Part shown: in pieces, positions 19,767 through 27,734 of the stretch
Position numbering within the stretch: the stretch's first letter is position 1
Layout: every line of letters starts with the position of its first letter
Notes under the pieces: model-generated
The model's input: the letters and a program-made list of their open reading frames with translations, nothing else
The model's database searches: none
What the model was told of the DNA's origin: nothing
NCBI RefSeq assembly: GCF_900114055.1
Contig: NZ_FORR01000025.1
Location: forward strand, 1-42,109
DNA: 42,109 nt
Source of the DNA: Thermoflavimicrobium dichotomicum
GTDB taxonomy: Bacteria > Bacillota > Bacilli > Thermoactinomycetales > Thermoactinomycetaceae
Reading direction: 5' to 3'
Position numbers and translations under genes: made by a program

Positions 19767-20276
19767 GTGAAGGATCTTCTTAAAGGGTACAAGCGATCTT
19801 TACAACAAGTAAGAAAGGCAAAGAAAGAGATTGAAAATAAGGTTAGGAAATCAAGTGATGATTTAAATGATCTAAGTTTATTAAACAGTATGGAACGAGA
19901 TCTTAGATGGACTATCGAATGGTTGGAGATGGGTCACCAACCTCCTAATAGAAGAGGAGTTGAACGGTTAGCTGGATATCAAAGAGAATATCCAATCGAT
20001 CCAAGGGATATTGATTTCTACAGTTATGAATCTGTTTTTGACCATCAAGGAGATGTATCCATTGAGGACTGGGAAATGTTTAGAATAGAGAATGCTTTAA
20101 GTGTACTCTCGCCTTTGGAGAGAGAAGTATATGTAATGAGTAAAGGTTATTTATTATCATACTTAGAGATTGCGGTTATGTTGAATGTTGCAAAAGGAAC
20201 TGTTCAAAAAATGATGGAAAGAGCAGAAAATAAAATAAAGAATCAAAAAGAAACTAGCCTATTCTTTGTTGGATAG
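19767..20276 (+). CDS. Sigma-like transcription factor (Xpf-like)
   Basis: A 169-residue protein from a GTG start with GGAGGTAGGACAAG upstream. The N-terminal half is coiled and basic. The C-terminal half is a sigma-70 region 4 (LSVLSPLEREVYVMSKGYLLSYLEIAVMLNVAKGTVQKMM as two helices of an HTH). The layout and length resemble Xpf, the positive control factor of PBSX late genes. It stands alone with its own terminator, so it is either a second late regulator beside the ArpU-like protein or the regulator of the next (HEPN) gene. The stop codon lies inside the terminator. Confidence 0.78.
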   Translation: MKDLLKGYKRSLQQVRKAKKEIENKVRKSSDDLNDLSLLNSMERDLRWTIEWLEMGHQPPNRRGVERLAGYQREYPIDPRDIDFYSYESVFDHQGDVSIEDWEMFRIENALSVLSPLEREVYVMSKGYLLSYLEIAVMLNVAKGTVQKMMERAENKIKNQKETSLFFVG

Positions 20277-20287
20277 GCTGGTTTTAT
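20252..20287 (+). terminator. Terminator overlapping the sigma-like gene end
   Basis: AACTAGCCTAT and ATAGGCTGGTT form an 11-bp stem (one wobble) with a 10-base loop. The stem includes the gene's stop codon. Confidence 0.85.
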
Positions 20288-20332
20288 TATATTTGTTAGG
20301 ATAGAAATCAATCAAATTTAAGAAGGGATGCT

Positions 20333-21133
20333 ATGATGAATGAGTTTGAAATGAGCTTATTTGAAAATGCATTAGACTCTATAGATCACGGTCTAGAACA
20401 TTTTGACCAATATCAGCTAACCAATAGACTTAGAGATGCTAAACAATGCGTAATAAACCTTATATCTGGTATTGATTTATTAATCTTACAAGCAGTTGAA
20501 AAGAATCTAGGAGAAGATGAAATTTATAAAAAGAAAAAAAATGGGGAGCCAGATTATAATCGTACTATAGATCCAATAGACGGGCTGAAAAAGCTTAATA
20601 TTTCAAAAAGTAGATATGGACCCGATGATCAGGAAAAGAGTTCATATTCGGACTTAAAACGCTTAAGGAATTTTGCGATACATCATTCTAAACAAAAGTA
20701 TAAGATGGCATTCTTTGAGTTTGATGTATCGTATTTGGTACTTTATATGGTGCGTTTTACTAAGGAGTTTTTGAATTCAGATATTAGGATTTACTTACCT
20801 GAGCACACACAGGAGTTGATATTAGAACTAATTAAAGATAAAGACTGGTTTCAACTAGTTGAACGGGAAGAAATTCTAAGTAACTTTCGTTTTATGCAGT
20901 ATGAAAGTATTACAGATGGTTGTCAGTCACCAGTATCTGTGGAGCCATGTCTAAATTGTCATGAATATATGATTAGTATCGATGAGAACTTGTTTAAGGT
21001 TGGATACTGTATTAATTGCTTTACTAAGTATCAAATGGCACGCTGTCTAAGATGTGATTGTTTAGTTCCTTCATATGATATGGAATTTTGCTTATGTGAT
21101 TCATGTCAAGTTTATTTTAGGGATTATTATTGA
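20333..21133 (+). CDS. HEPN-like protein with C-terminal zinc ribbons, candidate defence gene
   Basis: A 266-residue protein. The helical N-terminal part contains LKRLRNFAIHHS (R112, N113, H117, H118), a match to the RNxxxH signature of HEPN ribonucleases. The C-terminal third has ten cysteines as CxxC pairs (C206/C209, C226/C229, C238/C241, C253/C255/C258), two zinc ribbons. HEPN proteins commonly cut RNA in toxin and antiphage systems. The gene stands alone, AT-rich, between two copies of a structured RNA and next to the CRISPR-like arrays, a typical cargo position. HEPN assignment rests on one motif and helix content; a non-catalytic role is possible. Start ATG 20333 or 20336, behind GAAGGG. 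Confidence 0.6.
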   Translation: MMNEFEMSLFENALDSIDHGLEHFDQYQLTNRLRDAKQCVINLISGIDLLILQAVEKNLGEDEIYKKKKNGEPDYNRTIDPIDGLKKLNISKSRYGPDDQEKSSYSDLKRLRNFAIHHSKQKYKMAFFEFDVSYLVLYMVRFTKEFLNSDIRIYLPEHTQELILELIKDKDWFQLVEREEILSNFRFMQYESITDGCQSPVSVEPCLNCHEYMISIDENLFKVGYCINCFTKYQMARCLRCDCLVPSYDMEFCLCDSCQVYFRDYY

Positions 21134-21164
21134 TTTTTTGTCTTACGAAAGCCACCTATAAGTG

Positions 21165-21300
21165 AAGGGATTTTTCCCTAATAAATCTATTACCCTTTAC
21201 GATGCAATCACTCTATTGGATTGTGCATTTCCAACCTCATCGAAGATGCAAGGTTTCCATTTTAATAGGGATTCGGGGATAAGCCCGAAAGCCTGGCTAT
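21165..21300 (+). ncRNA. Hairpin-rich leader of structured RNA copy B
   Basis: The gap from 21134 to 21576 has no convincing gene. Hairpins seen: AAGGGA/TCCCT (about 21177), ATGCAATC/GATTGTGCAT with a bulge (about 21202-21230) and TTCGGG-GATAAG-CCCGAA (21272-21289), the last related to the 17607-17626 hairpin. Together with copy B it may be one longer RNA. Confidence 0.4.
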
Positions 21301-21316
21301 CGAGACGGTTTCCTAA

Positions 21317-21382
21317 AACGTCGCCACTGCTGTTAGGCCATGACCTCTGGGATTGTGTGTCAGTGATCAGCGGGGCGGCGTT
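21317..21382 (+). ncRNA. Structured RNA, copy B of the duplicated element
   Basis: AACGTCGCC/GGCGGCGTT outer stem (9 bp), CTGCTG/CAGCGG middle stem, and the same TGTTAGGCCATGAC and GTGTGTCAGTGATCAG strands as copy A. Only the apical loop (CTCTGGGATT versus TTTTCGGC) and pairing-neutral stem positions differ. No terminator follows immediately; 21383-21576 is AT-rich and shows nothing clear. Confidence 0.65.
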
Positions 21383-21576
21383 CAATTGTAAATAACGAGA
21401 AGTGGGTATCATGAAAAAATAAAGGGGATTTACCTTTAAGAATAATTAGTAAAGAGTGGTTTAATTATGTATTACAATAAGTATATTTAGAGTAATAAGT
21501 GTATTTACATTTGCTAGAACCTAAATTAGAATTTATGTGTGTTATATTTTATTTAATATATGAAAGGTAAGATGTT

Positions 21577-21981
21577 ATGAGGGTTTTTAATGTAAAGAAA
21601 GAACATATTTTATCGGCCTTTAACGCTGTAAAACATTTAAGCGATTCTGATAGGATTACTTTGCTTACTAATTTCGGATATGTTGTAGCATCGATAGCCG
21701 AAATAGAGGAATTAGACTTTAGTACTGAAGAAAATATAATAAACACTTTTAAAACTAAGAATGTAGATATGCTTTCTTTTATTGCTAATTTTAATCGAGA
21801 AATGATTAGACGAATTAGAGAAGAAGAAAATTGGGAAATTACAGACCGAGATAAGGTAATATATCTTAAAGATGCAATCATTTATTCGCACGATAGTAAT
21901 CAAGTTGTAAACGTTCCTATGATGAGTTTATTTGTTGATCAAATAGTAGGAGTTATACCCGGAGAATTTAAAAAAGACTGA
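21577..21981 (+). CDS. Hypothetical AT-rich cargo protein
   Basis: A 134-residue soluble protein (MRVFNVKKEHILSAFNAVKHL...), mostly helical, without cysteines or membrane segments. AAAGGTAAG lies before the ATG. It is markedly AT-rich compared with the late genes, and is followed by its own terminator. It sits directly behind structured RNA copy B. No family is recognised. Confidence 0.65.
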   Translation: MRVFNVKKEHILSAFNAVKHLSDSDRITLLTNFGYVVASIAEIEELDFSTEENIINTFKTKNVDMLSFIANFNREMIRRIREEENWEITDRDKVIYLKDAIIYSHDSNQVVNVPMMSLFVDQIVGVIPGEFKKD

Positions 21982-21988
21982 TTAAAAC

Positions 21989-22013
21989 AGCACCTATGCG
22001 GTGCTTTTTTTAT
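21989..22013 (+). terminator. Terminator after the AT-rich cargo gene
   Basis: AGCACC and GGTGCT pair around TATGC, followed by TTTTTTTT. Confidence 0.85.
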
Positions 22014-22041
22014 TGGAGATGAGAAGAAAGGAAGAAGTATA

Positions 22042-22275
22042 GTGATTCATCTTTATTATATCTATCTGCCTGCTACTCGAGAGTACTTACAGTATTTTGA
22101 TCAGTCAGGACCACATACAGTATGGGGGCAGTTGCAGTTTGCCCAACCGTTTATGAACCGTAAGCAAGCTGAAAGGATTGCAGAACTTATAAGTAAAGCA
22201 GATCAGATAACAACTCAAATTATCACTATTCGAGAAGCAGGGAGAAATACAGTTGAGTATGCAGGAGTGAGATGA
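22042..22275 (+). CDS. Small hypothetical protein with a truncated copy upstream
   Basis: A 77-residue product from a GTG start with AAAGGAAG upstream. A short beta-like front (HLYYIYLPATREYLQYFDQ) is followed by one or two helices (RKQAERIAELISKADQI). The front is duplicated at 19558. The function is unknown. Its TGA overlaps an ATG at 22272. Confidence 0.65.
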   Translation: MIHLYYIYLPATREYLQYFDQSGPHTVWGQLQFAQPFMNRKQAERIAELISKADQITTQIITIREAGRNTVEYAGVR

Positions 22276-22279
22276 TCTT

Positions 22280-22384
22280 ATGTGTGCCTATTGAGAAAAA
22301 TGTATCAAAGAATACTTTGAACGAGAGAGGAAGCGCTGGCTTAGGAGAAGATTAGAAGGTAAGAGTAGACGAGGTGATGAGTAA
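22280..22384 (+). pseudogene. Small Cys/basic ORF interrupted by in-frame TGA
   Basis: Reading MCAY-TGA-EKCIKEYFERERKRWLRRR...GDE-TAA, the frame looks like a 34-residue zinc-knuckle plus basic helix protein in which the second cysteine codon (TGC/TGT) has become TGA at 22292-22294. It is probably a nonsense mutation. Selenocysteine is unlikely without a SECIS-like hairpin, and the rest is too short to judge. A 27-residue ORF in another frame (22272) also exists. Confidence 0.4.
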
Positions 22385-22385
22385 T

Positions 22386-22601
22386 ATGAGTGAAAAAATC
22401 AAGGGACTAACAATCGCTTTTGAAAAGGATATTAGTCGTGAGGAAGCGGAATTTCTAAAGGCTATTCTTAGCATGTGCCGGGGTATTGCCAGCGTGACTC
22501 TTAAAGAAGTTAGTGCGGATGACTGGATTAATCGTGAGCAAATAAGATATGAATTCAAAAGCAAAATTTTGGAAATGATTAAGCCAGAGCAAGAGAAGTG
22601 A
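22386..22601 (+). CDS. Small conserved phage protein
   Basis: A 71-residue product (MSEKIKGLTIAFEKDISREEAE...) with GAGGTG 9 bases before the ATG; an in-frame start 4 codons earlier is also possible. Alternating helices and strands, soluble. The GLTIAFEKDI...EAEFLKAIL pattern is common in small proteins of Bacillota prophages; the function is unknown. Confidence 0.68.
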   Translation: MSEKIKGLTIAFEKDISREEAEFLKAILSMCRGIASVTLKEVSADDWINREQIRYEFKSKILEMIKPEQEK

Positions 22602-22619
22602 AAAATCGGGGGTATAAAC

Positions 22620-22808
22620 ATGGTTGAGGTATTTATTCAGCCAAAGGATTATGTGAGCTATGCGACAGGCTATCGAATATTTGCTTTCGGTGATCCGTGT
22701 ACAAAATTTAGATACCGTCTAAGAGTTAATCCAGACAATATTAGGCGGGTAGATCGAACACCTAAAGGCGTGCTTTATGTGCTTAAGGTGTGTAAAACAG
22801 CCAAATAA
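22620..22808 (+). CDS. Small hypothetical protein
   Basis: A 62-residue product, beta-rich and basic (FRYRLRVNPDNIRRVDRTPKG), with GGGGGT upstream. It ends just before a hairpin. No family is recognised. Confidence 0.62.
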   Translation: MVEVFIQPKDYVSYATGYRIFAFGDPCTKFRYRLRVNPDNIRRVDRTPKGVLYVLKVCKTAK

Positions 22809-22810
22809 AA

Positions 22811-22830
22811 AAGTCCCGAAATCGGGACTT
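22811..22830. terminator. Hairpin, terminator-like on the minus strand
   Basis: AAGTCCCGA and TCGGGACTT pair closely. Leftward it is followed by TTTTTTATTT; rightward there is no T run, so readthrough to the packaging genes is likely. Confidence 0.45.
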
Positions 22831-22874
22831 ATGTAAAGATATATAGAGAGAGTGAGAAAGTGGGGAGTGTCGGG

Positions 22875-22952
22875 TTGGAAGAAGATTACATATCCTCTTC
22901 TGCTTACATTTTATCCATAATAGCGGTCTTTTATTTGCGCAGAGAGAGGTGA
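22875..22952 (+). CDS. Possible 25-residue single-span membrane peptide
   Basis: A TTG start 7 bases after GGGGAG. The product has an acidic front, one hydrophobic segment (SAYILSIIAVFYL) and a basic end (RRER). Size and shape fit a small membrane peptide, but coding potential is uncertain. The surrounding 22839-23014 gap otherwise shows only the terminase ribosome binding site. Confidence 0.3.
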   Translation: MEEDYISSSAYILSIIAVFYLRRER

Positions 22953-23014
22953 TGCTGTGCGCCGAGTAAGTGTTAATTTTTATTAAATTATGTTAACTAC
23001 GGAGGTGATGTCAT

Positions 23015-23380
23015 TTGCTAAGTCAGAAGCAAATAAAGGCTGCTAGGTTGCTGGCGGAAGGTGATCTGCAACAGCGGGAAATCGCCCGGCAGCTTAACAT
23101 CACCCCACAGACTTTATCTCGTTGGAAACAAAATGAAAAGTTTATGGAGCTTGTTGAAGAGTTTTTAAATGAGATAGTCCAAGAACAATATAGCGATATA
23201 AAACGGCTTTCGCGGAAAGCAACAAAGACGCTGGATAAACTGTTAAACGCTCGAAGTGAAATGGTTCGATATCATGTGGCTAAGGACATTCTTGATAGGG
23301 TAGGTCTCAAACCTATTGAAACACCACAAAACAATAACACCAACATCATGATAAATATCAAGGGGTCTAGGGACCAATGA
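23015..23380 (+). CDS. terS: Terminase small subunit
   Basis: A 121-residue protein with an N-terminal HTH (QQREIARQLNITPQTLSRWKQ, about 20-40) and a helical oligomerisation part. It recognises the packaging site on phage DNA. TTG start with GGAGGTGATGTCAT upstream. Its stop overlaps the large subunit start, and it opens the structural operon. Confidence 0.88.
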   Translation: MLSQKQIKAARLLAEGDLQQREIARQLNITPQTLSRWKQNEKFMELVEEFLNEIVQEQYSDIKRLSRKATKTLDKLLNARSEMVRYHVAKDILDRVGLKPIETPQNNNTNIMINIKGSRDQ

Positions 23381-24609
23381 TTGTAGATGTGGTAGTCAAT
23401 CAGGTTTATCTTCCATTCTTGAAAGATGAAACCAGATACCAAATTTTCTTCGGCGGATCATCCAGCGGGAAAAGCTATTTTTTGGCTCAAAGAGCGGTTT
23501 TAGACGTTTTAGAAGGTCATAGAAATTATTTGATTGTGCGGAATGTCCTAAGAACCGTAAAAAAATCAGTATTCAACGAGGTTATCAAGTCGATCCGAAA
23601 CATGGGGCTTTCGGATCTTTTTGTTATTAACCAATCAGATCTTGTCATTACCTACAAACCTACGCTTAAGCAGATTCTTTTTGCTGGGCTAGACGATCCA
23701 GAAAAGATTAAATCGATTACTCCGATTGATGGAGTCATTACAGATATATGGGTGGAGGAAGCAACGGAGACCAAATATGAAGCGATCAAGCAATTAGACA
23801 AACGCTTGCGCGGGCAATCGAAGGTAAAGAAACGCTTGACTCTCTCTTTCAACCCGATTCTCAAGACTCATTGGATTTACCGCGAATATTTTGGTGGTTG
23901 GGATGATACAAAGCGGTTTTATCGGGATGAAAACCTAATCATCCTGAAAACCACTTACAAGGACAATGACTTTTTAGAGCCCGATGATATTGCAGCACTG
24001 GAGAACGAGACAGACCGTTATTATTATGAGGTCTACACACTTGGGAACTGGGGCATTCTCGGGAATGTCATCTTTACAAACTGGGAAGTGCAGGATCTAT
24101 CAGAGATCCGACAAACATTTGATAGATTCAACAATGGGTTAGACTTTGGCTTCGCTGAAGATCCGTCTGCGCTTGCTCATATGCACTATGACCGAAAGCG
24201 TAGCACTCTTTACATTTTGGATGAGCTATACGAACGAGAATTGACCAATGACCAATTGGCCAAGAAACTCAAACGAATGATCGGGGATCAGATAGTAGTT
24301 TGTGACAGTTCGGAGCCAAAGAGTATCAAAGAGCTTCGAAATTTTGGTGTTCGAGCGATCCCAGCGAAAAAGGGTAAGGATTCGGTCAACTTTGGAATCG
24401 ATTGGCTCAAGCGTCAAAAGATTGTCATTGACATTCGATGCCATAACGCAAAAGAAGAGTTCCAAAAGTACAAATGGAAAGAGGACAAAGATGGGAATGT
24501 CTTGCCCGTGCCAGTGGATCGAGACAATCACTTGATCGATGCGATCCGCTATGGGTGCGAGGAATTGATGGATATGAAACCAAAACTCAAAGCAGCAATC
24601 CGTTTCTAA
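23377..24609 (+). CDS. terL: Terminase large subunit (PBSX XtmB-like)
   Basis: A 410-residue packaging motor. The ATPase has Walker A GGSSSGKS (26-33) and Walker B ITDIWVEEAT (about 121-130). The C-terminal RNase-H-fold nuclease has acidic motifs in GLDFGFAEDPSA, VCDSSEPKS and HLIDAIRYG. It cuts and pumps DNA into the prohead through the portal encoded next. The sequence resembles the PBSX/SPP1-type terminases, suggesting headful packaging, though this is not proven. Confidence 0.95.
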   Translation: MIVDVVVNQVYLPFLKDETRYQIFFGGSSSGKSYFLAQRAVLDVLEGHRNYLIVRNVLRTVKKSVFNEVIKSIRNMGLSDLFVINQSDLVITYKPTLKQILFAGLDDPEKIKSITPIDGVITDIWVEEATETKYEAIKQLDKRLRGQSKVKKRLTLSFNPILKTHWIYREYFGGWDDTKRFYRDENLIILKTTYKDNDFLEPDDIAALENETDRYYYEVYTLGNWGILGNVIFTNWEVQDLSEIRQTFDRFNNGLDFGFAEDPSALAHMHYDRKRSTLYILDELYERELTNDQLAKKLKRMIGDQIVVCDSSEPKSIKELRNFGVRAIPAKKGKDSVNFGIDWLKRQKIVIDIRCHNAKEEFQKYKWKEDKDGNVLPVPVDRDNHLIDAIRYGCEELMDMKPKLKAAIRF

Positions 24610-24621
24610 GGGGGTGAAAGA

Positions 24622-26052
24622 ATGGATGATAGGGAACTCGAAAGGATCAACGGACAGGTCACAAGTCAGATCATCAAGGATCTGATCGCTGAGCATACAC
24701 CAACAAGACAACGAATGATCAGCCTATACGAGCGATACAAAGCATCGATCGAAGGCGTGCCGATCTTCAGCCGCAAGGTTCCTGATTACGAAAAAGTCAA
24801 CAACAAGCTGAACAATGACTTTTTTAGTGAAATTGTCGATACCAAAGTAGGCTATTTCATGGGGAAACCAATCGTTTATAGTGTGGATCGAGAAGCGCCA
24901 GAGTATGAGGTCGCAAACCAAACACTCCAGGACTTCAACATCCGAAATAATATAGAGGATCTAGACAGCGAAACGGCAAAGATGGCCGCGATTTGTGGAT
25001 TAGGGGCTAGACTGCTCTATATCGACCGAGAAGGCAGTGAGCGGGTCATGAATGTGGATCCGTGGGAATGTATTTTCGTCTATGACAGGAGCATAAACGA
25101 GCCACAATATGCGCTACGATACTACACCATGAAAGTCCAAGAGGGTGACAGATTCCATGATCGAACTAGAGTTGAATGGTACGATCAGGAAAATGTCACA
25201 TTTTTTATTGAGGATGGAAAAGGGATGTATATTCTCGACGAAACCGAGCCTAAGAATCCACTTCCTCATATGTTTGATGGTATTCCACTACTGGCTTTCC
25301 CGAACAACGAGGAACAGCAGGGAGACGTTGAAAAAGCTCTTTCCCTGATCGATGCCTATGACCGAACATTATCAGATGTAAATAGTGAAATCGAGGCTTT
25401 TCGTTTGGCTTATATGGTGTTCTACGGCTTTGAACCAGACAAAGAGACGATCGAACAAGCCAAGCAAACGGGAGCTTTTGGGATCAACAATCCAGAAGAC
25501 GGGGCAAAAATCGAGTTCCTGACCAAGCAAATGAGCGATACCATTATCGAAAATCACCTGAACCGGTTGGAACAAAATATCTTACGTTTTGCCAAATCGG
25601 TGAACTTTGGCGATGAACAGTTTGCAGGGAATCTTTCCGGTGTGAGTATGCGTTTTAAGCTGTTTGCACTGGAAAGCAAGTGCATCACTGCCGAGCGGAA
25701 ATTTACCGCCGCTTTGCGTCAACAATTCAAGCTACTGGCCAGCGCATGGCAGAAAAAAGGGATCCCAATCGATTACAAAAATATTTGGTTCCAGTTTAAA
25801 CGGAATTTCCCACTTAATCTGCTCGATGAAGCCCAAACCAGCGCGACGCTCAAGGGTCTGGTTTCCGAGCGCACTCGATTGTCTTTGTTGTCTTTTATTG
25901 ATGATGTGGAAGCCGAGATCATGGAAATGGAAAGAGATGCCCTAGACCTTGATATGGAGGGAGGTCTAGAGGATGAGATTCCAGGAGAATCAGCAGAAGA
26001 TGGAGAAGCGGATGGATCGGATTCTGGCCAAGACGGAGAAGACGCTGCTTAA
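24622..26052 (+). CDS. Portal protein (SPP1 gp6-like)
   Basis: A 476-residue portal. GYFMGKPI, the NPEDGAKIEFL region and the acidic Gly/Asp-rich C terminus are typical of SPP1 gp6 relatives, which form the dodecameric DNA entry pore and seat the terminase. GGGGGTG site before the ATG. The last 80 bases overlap the next head gene. Confidence 0.93.
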   Translation: MDDRELERINGQVTSQIIKDLIAEHTPTRQRMISLYERYKASIEGVPIFSRKVPDYEKVNNKLNNDFFSEIVDTKVGYFMGKPIVYSVDREAPEYEVANQTLQDFNIRNNIEDLDSETAKMAAICGLGARLLYIDREGSERVMNVDPWECIFVYDRSINEPQYALRYYTMKVQEGDRFHDRTRVEWYDQENVTFFIEDGKGMYILDETEPKNPLPHMFDGIPLLAFPNNEEQQGDVEKALSLIDAYDRTLSDVNSEIEAFRLAYMVFYGFEPDKETIEQAKQTGAFGINNPEDGAKIEFLTKQMSDTIIENHLNRLEQNILRFAKSVNFGDEQFAGNLSGVSMRFKLFALESKCITAERKFTAALRQQFKLLASAWQKKGIPIDYKNIWFQFKRNFPLNLLDEAQTSATLKGLVSERTRLSLLSFIDDVEAEIMEMERDALDLDMEGGLEDEIPGESAEDGEADGSDSGQDGEDAA

Positions 26053-26878
26053 GGAATATAGGAATGCTTTAAAGAAAATCCGGGCTGAACTGGCTCAACT
26101 CTATGGCACTTTCCCCCTTACGGGTGCCAAGAGTTTGGAAGCAAGACGGCTTAGGAATCTGGAAATATTTATTTTGAATGAGATCAACCGGATCTATCGC
26201 AATAATCAATCGACGCTATACGATTCTTTATCTGAGATGTATAATATGACCGGTTGGGCGATTGAAATGGAAATAGGAGGGGCACAGATGGCATGGGGTG
26301 TGATCAATCCGGATGTGATCCGACGAGCGGTTATGGCTCCGATTGATAAGCTGACACTAAATGACCGGCTTGAAAGAAACCGGAGAAAAATTATTGCTGA
26401 AATCAAACACCAGCTGACGCAAGGTTTAATTATGGGGAATTCCTACGAGAAAATAGCACAACGAATAAAAAATGTTTTGGAGCAAGACGTAAGAAAAGCA
26501 AGGGTCATTGCTCGCACAGAGGGGCATCGAATCCGAAACACCGGCAAATTTGACAGTGCCAAACGAGCCGCCGAATTAGGGCTTGAGATGGTGAAGGTAT
26601 GGGACGCAACCCTAGATCATCGGACCAGACCGGCACATCGCAAGCTCGATGGAAAAAAGGTCGGCGTGAACGAGAATTTTATCAGTCCTGCCGGTGGGAT
26701 TGGTCCGGGACCAGGGATGATGAACCATCCAAAAGATGACATACAATGCAGATGTATATTCCGCTTAGAGTTCCCTGGATTCGAACCACAAAAAAGGCGG
26801 ATCCGGGGCGAAGGAGTCCAACCATATACCACATACGAGCGATGGGCAAAGGCTCGTGGGTTTAAGGTGGGAATGTGA
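25973..26878 (+). CDS. Minor head protein (SPP1 gp7 / Mu F-like)
   Basis: A 301-residue protein. A long helical N terminus is followed by the Mu-F core (ARVIARTEGHRI, VWDATLDHRTRPAHRKLDGK, HPKDDIQCRCIF), with conserved Arg/His/Cys residues. Members bind the portal and are carried in the prohead; some help DNA ejection. GGGAGG precedes the ATG, which lies inside the portal frame (80-base overlap). Confidence 0.92.
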   Translation: MRFQENQQKMEKRMDRILAKTEKTLLKEYRNALKKIRAELAQLYGTFPLTGAKSLEARRLRNLEIFILNEINRIYRNNQSTLYDSLSEMYNMTGWAIEMEIGGAQMAWGVINPDVIRRAVMAPIDKLTLNDRLERNRRKIIAEIKHQLTQGLIMGNSYEKIAQRIKNVLEQDVRKARVIARTEGHRIRNTGKFDSAKRAAELGLEMVKVWDATLDHRTRPAHRKLDGKKVGVNENFISPAGGIGPGPGMMNHPKDDIQCRCIFRLEFPGFEPQKRRIRGEGVQPYTTYERWAKARGFKVGM

Positions 26879-27027
26879 TGATAAAGGAACAAATACTCGA
26901 CGTTTACTGGGGCGCTATACGCGCGTTGATCCGGTTTGCACATAGAAAAGGCTGGATCATGGCCGAAGAAGGTCAAAAAATCACTTGGAAATCGGTTTAT
27001 CGTTGGTGGAAAAACGCTAGGAAATAA
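26878..27027 (+). CDS. Small hypothetical head-region protein
   Basis: A 49-residue basic protein (MIKEQILDVYWGAIRALIRF...SVYRWWKNARK). It starts in an ATGATG overlap with the previous stop, with AAGGTG upstream. One amphipathic helix and a Trp-rich basic end. Unknown, but well embedded in the operon. Confidence 0.65.
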   Translation: MIKEQILDVYWGAIRALIRFAHRKGWIMAEEGQKITWKSVYRWWKNARK

Positions 27028-27077
27028 ACCTTGCACTCCCAGGCGCGTACTGGTGAGGGCACAAAGGAGGAACAAGA

Positions 27078-27719
27078 ATGACCATTGATTTACAACAAAT
27101 CCGTGAGTTTCTTACTCAGAACGCGGACAATGAAGAGGTTAGAGCTTTCCTTAATGAACTCAGAACCCCTTCATTGGACGACATAAAACGATTGGCCGAG
27201 GAAAACGAAGAAGTCAAAACATGGCTCCAAAGCGAAAAGGATCGCCACTTTTCCAAAGGACTGGAGACATGGAAACAAAAAACGCTTCCCTCGATCATCG
27301 AGGAAGAGATTAAAAAACGCTATCCGGAGGAGACACCGGAGCAACGAGAATTGAAAAAGCTCAGAGCGGAAATCGAGCAGATGAGAAGGGAGAAAGAGCG
27401 AGAAGCCTTGCGAGCAAAAGCAAAGGATCTCGCAATCGAGAAAAAACTCCCTTCCAACTTGGTCGATTTTTTTGTTGCCGATACCGAAGAAAAGACCCTG
27501 GAAAATCTCAACATTTTAGAGCAAGTGTGGACTCAATCGTTACAAAACGTTGTGGGTGAAACCTTTAAACAACACGGTCGAGAACCACACAAACCACAGC
27601 AAACCCAATCAATCGAAAATCCTTGGAGGAAAGAAACCTTTAACCTTACCAAGCAAGCTCAGATTCTCAAAGAAAATCCTGAGCTGGCAAAACAACTGAT
27701 GAATCAAGCAAAGGAATAA
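27078..27719 (+). CDS. Capsid scaffolding protein (DUF4355-like)
   Basis: A 213-residue, highly charged coiled-coil protein, longest coil about 85-120 (RELKKLRAEIEQMRREKERE). Composition, size and position between minor head protein and capsid gene are those of phage scaffolds, which shape the prohead and then leave. AAAGGAGGAACAAG before the ATG. Confidence 0.88.
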   Translation: MTIDLQQIREFLTQNADNEEVRAFLNELRTPSLDDIKRLAEENEEVKTWLQSEKDRHFSKGLETWKQKTLPSIIEEEIKKRYPEETPEQRELKKLRAEIEQMRREKEREALRAKAKDLAIEKKLPSNLVDFFVADTEEKTLENLNILEQVWTQSLQNVVGETFKQHGREPHKPQQTQSIENPWRKETFNLTKQAQILKENPELAKQLMNQAKE

Positions 27720-27734
27720 AAAGGAGTGTTTTAA

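Noticed and set aside
19375-21133. Type III toxin-antitoxin (ToxIN-like) with RNA repeats
   Set aside because: The RNA copies are not short tandem repeats directly in front of a toxin, and the HEPN-like protein does not look like ToxN. Left only as a loose analogy.
17507-21382. Retron or group II intron as an explanation for the structured RNAs
   Set aside because: There is no reverse transcriptase ORF and no domain V-like hairpin in the region.
21162-21395. 77-codon ORF on the plus strand and its minus-strand counterpart
   Set aside because: It runs through the hairpins and structured RNA copy B and lacks a ribosome binding site.
17411-23014. Cas genes or a tracrRNA near the arrays
   Set aside because: No ORF here resembles Cas1, Cas2, Cas6, Cas9, Cas10 or a Cascade subunit, and no long anti-repeat was found in the flanking structured RNAs.
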